Assembly: GCA_964478775.1 (NCBI GenBank)
Contig: CAYZJC010000001.1
Coordinates: forward strand, 90,326-154,325
Length of the DNA stretch: 64,000 nucleotides
Reading direction: 5' to 3'
Source: PNMQ01 sp964478775
Lineage (GTDB): Bacteria; Pseudomonadota; Alphaproteobacteria; Paracaedibacterales; CAIOTO01
The number at the start of each line of letters is the position of its first letter. Position 1 is the first letter of the stretch. The notes under the pieces were generated by a model. That model worked only from the letters and a program-made list of their open reading frames with translations, was not told the origin of the DNA and did not search any database. The position numbers were made by a program, and so were the translations under genes. This document shows positions 60,238-64,000 of the stretch, in pieces.

Positions 60238-62328
60238 ATGACCAAGACAATTACCCTACAGATTAATGATAAGGCCATAACTGTGCCAGAAGGCACAACC
60301 GTTTTGCAAGCTTGTCAAGACGCTAACGTAGAAGTACCTGTCTTTTGTTATCATCAACGCCTAGCAGTTGCAGGCAACTGTAGAATGTGTTTGGTTGAAG
60401 TTGAAAAAATGCCAAAGCCTGTCGCAAGTTGTGCGATGCCAGCTACAGAAGGAATGGTTGTTAAAACAAATAGCCCTATGGTTGAAAAGGCAAGACAAGG
60501 TGTTTTAGAATTTCTTCTCATTAATCACCCCTTAGATTGCCCCATATGTGACCAAGGCGGGGAATGTGATTTACAAGACATAACCATGAATTACAGTCGT
60601 GGCCATTCTCGCTTTGAACTTAACAAACGCGCCGTCTTAGAAAAATATATGGGCCCCTTAATTAAAACCACAATGACACGTTGTATTCATTGCACGCGCT
60701 GTGTGCGCTTTGCAAATGAAATTGCAGGCGTTGCTGAAATTGGGGCAATTCATCGTGGTGAACATACGGAAATTACAACCCTTGAACAGGCAATAACCTC
60801 TGAACTTTCTGGCAACTTAGCGGATGTGTGCCCTGTAGGCGCCCTTACCAGCAAACCGTATGCCTTTCATGGCAGACCGTGGGAACTTACCAAAACCCCT
60901 TCTATTGATGTGATGGATGCCGTGGGCTCTCACATTAGAATAGACACCAAAGGCGCAAAAGTCATGCGTATTTTGCCAGCGTTATGCGAAGATATCAATG
61001 AAGAGTGGATTAGTGATAAAACGAGATTTGCCTGCGATGGATTGGCGCATCAACGTATAGACACCCCCTATATTCGTCTTAATGGTAAATTAGAAGCGTG
61101 TTCTTGGGAAGCTGCATTCGATGCCATCATAACGGCAAGCAAAAATATTGCCCCCACACAAATGGCTGCCCTTACTGGCAACCAAGTTGACCTAGAGTCT
61201 ACCTTTGCCTTAAAAGAACTTTTAAACAAACTCAATGTGCCCCACTACGACTGTAGACCAAAAGGGGCAACTTTCACCCCGAAAGACCCTTCACATATTT
61301 TATTCAATACAACAATTGCCGGCATTGAAGACGCAGATTTGATTTTGCTAGTGGGCACAAACCCACGCATTGAAGCAACGTTAATTAATGCACGTATTAG
61401 AAAACGCCATTTGTTGGGCAACCTATCTATCTTTTCGTTCAATTCTCAACAGTTTGACTTAACCTACCCTTACCACTTTTTGGGTGATGATCTTAACGCC
61501 TTAACTGATGACACCTCTTCCAACAACAGTGTCACGCAACACTTACACCAAGCCTTTAAAAATTGCCAAAAACCAATGGTTATTATAGGCGATGCTGTCA
61601 TGACTCACCCCAACTGCCAAGATATCTTGTCTACCATCACCAATTTATTAAAGCCGTTTGAGAACAACGTTCAAAAATGGAACCCTTACAATTGGCTGCA
61701 CAGTCACACAGGGCCAGTTGGCGCACTCTTATTAGACTTCCTGCCAAAAGACAGCGGGTATGATACCAACCAAATCTATCAGAACTGCAAAACCGGTGAT
61801 CTTAAGCTGATCTTCTTACATGGCGTCGATGACTTCACCCCACAAGACCTTGAAAACACCTTTAAAGTGTATATTGGCCATCATGGAGACCTTGGCGCAC
61901 ATCATGCTAATGTTATTTTACCGTCTGCCGCATATAGTGAAAAAGAAGCCACTTATGTCAACACAGAAGGCAGAGTGCAGCGCACCAATGCATGCACCCC
62001 CCCACCTGGTCATGCCAAAGAAGATTGGGATATCATCACCGCATTGGCATTATCATACAAACTAGATTTAGGCTTTCGAGAGAAAAAAACATTAAGGATG
62101 AAGCTCTATGAACAATACCCCCTCCTCTCTCGCTTAGGGGCATTACCTCACTTACCATACCGCCCCTTGGTGGGTAGGGAACACCCGAACACAACTAACC
62201 TCTCCACCCCTTTCATATACCCTATCGAAAATTATTACATGACCTGCGTTATTTCACGCCATTCCCCTACCATGGCAAATTGCTGTAAAGAGATACAAGC
62301 TCACACCCCTAAGGAATGTGCATCATGA
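60238..62328 (+). CDS. nuoG: NADH-quinone oxidoreductase subunit G
   Basis: A 696-residue complex I subunit that carries iron-sulfur clusters in the peripheral arm. The N-terminus has the 2Fe-2S ligands in VPVFCYHQRLAVAGNCRMC, the His-Cys3 4Fe-4S site in HPLDCPICDQGGECDLQ, and CIHCTRCVRF for a further 4Fe-4S cluster; the rest is the molybdopterin-oxidoreductase-like domain (VGTNPRIEATLINARIRKR). Length fits the alphaproteobacterial/mitochondrial type. The stop overlaps the nuoH start. It is preceded by an unrelated exported gene and not by nuoF, so the nuo genes are dispersed. Confidence 0.97.
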   Translation: MTKTITLQINDKAITVPEGTTVLQACQDANVEVPVFCYHQRLAVAGNCRMCLVEVEKMPKPVASCAMPATEGMVVKTNSPMVEKARQGVLEFLLINHPLDCPICDQGGECDLQDITMNYSRGHSRFELNKRAVLEKYMGPLIKTTMTRCIHCTRCVRFANEIAGVAEIGAIHRGEHTEITTLEQAITSELSGNLADVCPVGALTSKPYAFHGRPWELTKTPSIDVMDAVGSHIRIDTKGAKVMRILPALCEDINEEWISDKTRFACDGLAHQRIDTPYIRLNGKLEACSWEAAFDAIITASKNIAPTQMAALTGNQVDLESTFALKELLNKLNVPHYDCRPKGATFTPKDPSHILFNTTIAGIEDADLILLVGTNPRIEATLINARIRKRHLLGNLSIFSFNSQQFDLTYPYHFLGDDLNALTDDTSSNNSVTQHLHQAFKNCQKPMVIIGDAVMTHPNCQDILSTITNLLKPFENNVQKWNPYNWLHSHTGPVGALLLDFLPKDSGYDTNQIYQNCKTGDLKLIFLHGVDDFTPQDLENTFKVYIGHHGDLGAHHANVILPSAAYSEKEATYVNTEGRVQRTNACTPPPGHAKEDWDIITALALSYKLDLGFREKKTLRMKLYEQYPLLSRLGALPHLPYRPLVGREHPNTTNLSTPFIYPIENYYMTCVISRHSPTMANCCKEIQAHTPKECAS

Positions 62329-63356
62329 CCCAATTCATAACCACATGGTTCACACAAATGATTGATATCATTCCTGTTTTATTTTGGCTTAGCTTTAAAA
62401 TTGTCATTTTTATCGCAGGCTTACTCATTAGCGTTGCATACCTTACCTTATTAGAAAGAAAAGTGATAGGCTATATGCAACTTCGTGTTGGACCACAAGT
62501 CGTAGGACCATTTGGGTTATTACAACCCATTGCAGATGGTATAAAACTATTGCATAAAGAAACCATTTTACCGATGTCTGCTAATCGTATCTTATTTTTG
62601 GCAGCCCCAGTCCTTTTGTTTAGTTTAAGCTTGTCTGCTTGGGCCGTTATTCCTTTCACCCAAACACTTGTGTTTGCCAACTTAAATGTCGGATTGCTGT
62701 ATATTCTAGCCATTTCTTCTTTTGGTGTATATGGCATTATACTGGCCGGATGGGCAAGTAATTCAAAGTATGCCTTTTTAGGGGCCCTTAGATCTGCTGC
62801 GCAAATGATTTCATATGAAGTCGCCATAGGCCTGATTTTAATTTGCATCTTATTGTGTTCAGGTTCCCTCAACCTAAGTCAAATTGTCTTAGCACAAGAA
62901 GAGATGTGGTTTGCCATTAAACTTTTTCCCTTGTTTATTATTTTCTTTATTTCTTGTCTTGCTGAAACAAACCGAACCCCCTTTGATTTGCCAGAAGCGG
63001 AAGCTGAATTGGTGGCTGGCTATCATGTTGAATATTCGGCCTTTCCATTTGCCCTCTTCTTCTTAGGTGAATATGCTAACATGATTTTAATGAGCGCTAT
63101 GTGTTCAATCCTCTTTTTAGGTGGGTGGCTTGCTCCTGTTTCTCACCACGTAATTGACTGGATTCCTGGTTGGTTTTGGATGTTTCTTAAAATCTATTTC
63201 TTCCTTTTTATCTTCATTTGGTCACGTGCAACTTTACCACGTTACCGGTATGACCAACTCATGAGACTAGGCTGGAAAGTGTTTTTGCCCCTCACCCTCT
63301 TGGCCGTTGTTGTCATTTCCTTTTTAATCCTTTTAAAAGGAGTTCCGTTTGCATGA
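62325..63356 (+). CDS. nuoH: NADH-quinone oxidoreductase subunit H
   Basis: A 343-residue membrane subunit at the quinone-binding junction of complex I. Characteristic blocks are LLERKVIGYMQLRVGPQVVG, LQPIADGIKLLHKE, SAAQMISYEVAIGL, ETNRTPFDLPEAEAELVAGY and WSRATLPRYRYDQLMRLGWK. The ATG overlaps the nuoG stop by 4 bases, with AAGGA nine bases upstream; the frame is open three codons further but that start would be less well placed. The stop overlaps nuoI. Confidence 0.97.
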   Translation: MTQFITTWFTQMIDIIPVLFWLSFKIVIFIAGLLISVAYLTLLERKVIGYMQLRVGPQVVGPFGLLQPIADGIKLLHKETILPMSANRILFLAAPVLLFSLSLSAWAVIPFTQTLVFANLNVGLLYILAISSFGVYGIILAGWASNSKYAFLGALRSAAQMISYEVAIGLILICILLCSGSLNLSQIVLAQEEMWFAIKLFPLFIIFFISCLAETNRTPFDLPEAEAELVAGYHVEYSAFPFALFFLGEYANMILMSAMCSILFLGGWLAPVSHHVIDWIPGWFWMFLKIYFFLFIFIWSRATLPRYRYDQLMRLGWKVFLPLTLLAVVVISFLILLKGVPFA

Positions 63357-63841
63357 AAAAATTGACATCACTTTGGCTTAAACGCGCGTTTCAAAATTGG
63401 TTTTTAACGGAAATTATAAAGGGCTTTGCAAAAACCCTGCACTACTTCTTTAAAAAGAAGGTCACCTTGCAATACCCTTTTGAAAAAGCCCCCCTTAGTC
63501 CACGTTTTCGTGGTGAGCATGCCTTAAGACGCTACGATAATGGCGAAGAACGCTGTATTGCCTGCAAACTTTGTGAGGCTGTATGTCCTGCACAAGCCAT
63601 TGTGATTGAAGCCCAAGAACGTGAAGATGGGAGCCGTCGCGCAACGCGCTATGACATTGATATGACAAAATGCATTTACTGTGGCCTTTGTCAAGAGGCA
63701 TGCCCAGTAGATGCCATTGTTCAAGGCCCTAACTTTGAGTTTTCAACCTTCACACATGAAGAGCTGATTTATACCAAAGAAAAATTGCTAGATAATGGAG
63801 ATAAATACGAAGCACAGTTGAGGCATACATTAGATAAATAA
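63353..63841 (+). CDS. nuoI: NADH-quinone oxidoreductase subunit I
   Basis: A 162-residue ferredoxin-like subunit with two 4Fe-4S motifs, CIACKLCEAVCPAQAI and CIYCGLCQEACPVDAI, and the alphaproteobacterial lead TLQYPFEKAPLSPRFRGEHAL. It passes electrons toward quinone in complex I. Its ATG overlaps the nuoH stop by 4 bases. No nuoJ start follows in the remaining 159 bases; instead a terminator-like hairpin appears. Confidence 0.97.
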   Translation: MKKLTSLWLKRAFQNWFLTEIIKGFAKTLHYFFKKKVTLQYPFEKAPLSPRFRGEHALRRYDNGEERCIACKLCEAVCPAQAIVIEAQEREDGSRRATRYDIDMTKCIYCGLCQEACPVDAIVQGPNFEFSTFTHEELIYTKEKLLDNGDKYEAQLRHTLDK

Positions 63842-63903
63842 CAATTGCGGTTGAACCTGAAAACCTCAGAGCTCAAGCGTGTCAAATGATGCGTATTTTT
63901 GAT

Positions 63904-63940
63904 GGAAGTTGATATCTGGTAACTTCCTAATTTTATTTTA
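63904..63940 (+). terminator. Probable terminator after nuoI
   Basis: GGAAGTT pairs with AACTTCC around a ten-base loop and is followed by TAATTTTATTTTATT. The last bases of the window (a C-rich stretch) hold nothing I recognise. Confidence 0.6.
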
Positions 63941-64000
63941 TTAAATTTTAATTAAATTATTTTTACCGCTACCGCCCCCCGCCCATAACTTCCCACCCTT

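Overview
The window reads as an AT-rich alphaproteobacterial chromosome segment, most likely from a host-associated or intracellular lineage of the Holosporales/Rickettsiales kind. This is inferred from gene content, not from a computed phylogeny. Pointers are an RNase E with a large insertion in its S1 region, an rpe-heparinase II/III pair overlapping by 4 nt, a nuoGHI block separated from other nuo genes, and many signal-peptide proteins built from ankyrin, leucine-rich, coiled-coil or low-complexity repeats. Unlike the most reduced Rickettsia, it carries GAPDH, transketolase and ribulose-phosphate epimerase, so some sugar metabolism is kept.

Layout. 0-4.4 kb: a CinA/MoaB-type protein, tRNA-Pro(UGG), a GGDEF protein with a degenerate receiver and an ABC exporter. 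4.5-8.6 kb (minus strand): a TatB-like protein, tmk, gltX and a secreted, possibly kinase-like lipoprotein. 9-15.4 kb: an MFS permease, an MlaC-like periplasmic protein, dnaJ-dnaK and a YfgM-like membrane TPR protein. 15.4-21.2 kb: pabA, gap, tkt, a small membrane protein and pabB; PabA and PabB together make aminodeoxychorismate for folate. 21.4-25.8 kb: a 1469-residue exported protein with CxxC repeats. 25.8-28.1 kb: a three-gene sulfide/persulfide cassette (rhodanese, TauE/SafE exporter, persulfide dioxygenase). 28.2-36.2 kb: an accessory block in which every gene seems to encode an exported protein (PD-(D/E)XK Rpn-type protein, its truncated duplicate, an alpha/beta hydrolase, a coiled-coil protein and a 1287-residue LRR protein). 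36.3-48 kb: mostly housekeeping (rne, tatC, serS, hflX, udg, ctpA, a DUF2914 protein and a sugar-nucleotide dehydrogenase). 47.7-51 kb: an autotransporter-passenger-like protein without a barrel and an exported ankyrin protein. 51-56.8 kb: heparinase-like, rpe, an L,D-transpeptidase, an EamA transporter, cutA and a DUF167 gene. 56.9-60.1 kb: two neighbouring exported Pro/Thr/Gln-rich proteins, one with a 33-residue lysine tract and a Cys-rich end. 60.2-63.8 kb: nuoG-nuoH-nuoI, overlapping by 4 nt at each junction and followed by a terminator-like hairpin.

Five runs of N interrupt tmk, dnaK, the Rpn-type gene and the 59-60 kb exported gene (twice). Comparison with family lengths shows that several runs are not true to size, so apparent breaks there are assembly effects. 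I saw no CRISPR array, rRNA, integrase or intact transposase. The best candidates for undescribed biology are the exported Rpn-type protein and its head-to-tail duplicate, the CxxC-repeat and lysine-tract exported proteins, the kinase-like lipoprotein and the LRR protein. A short inverted-repeat motif also recurs at three intergenic sites.
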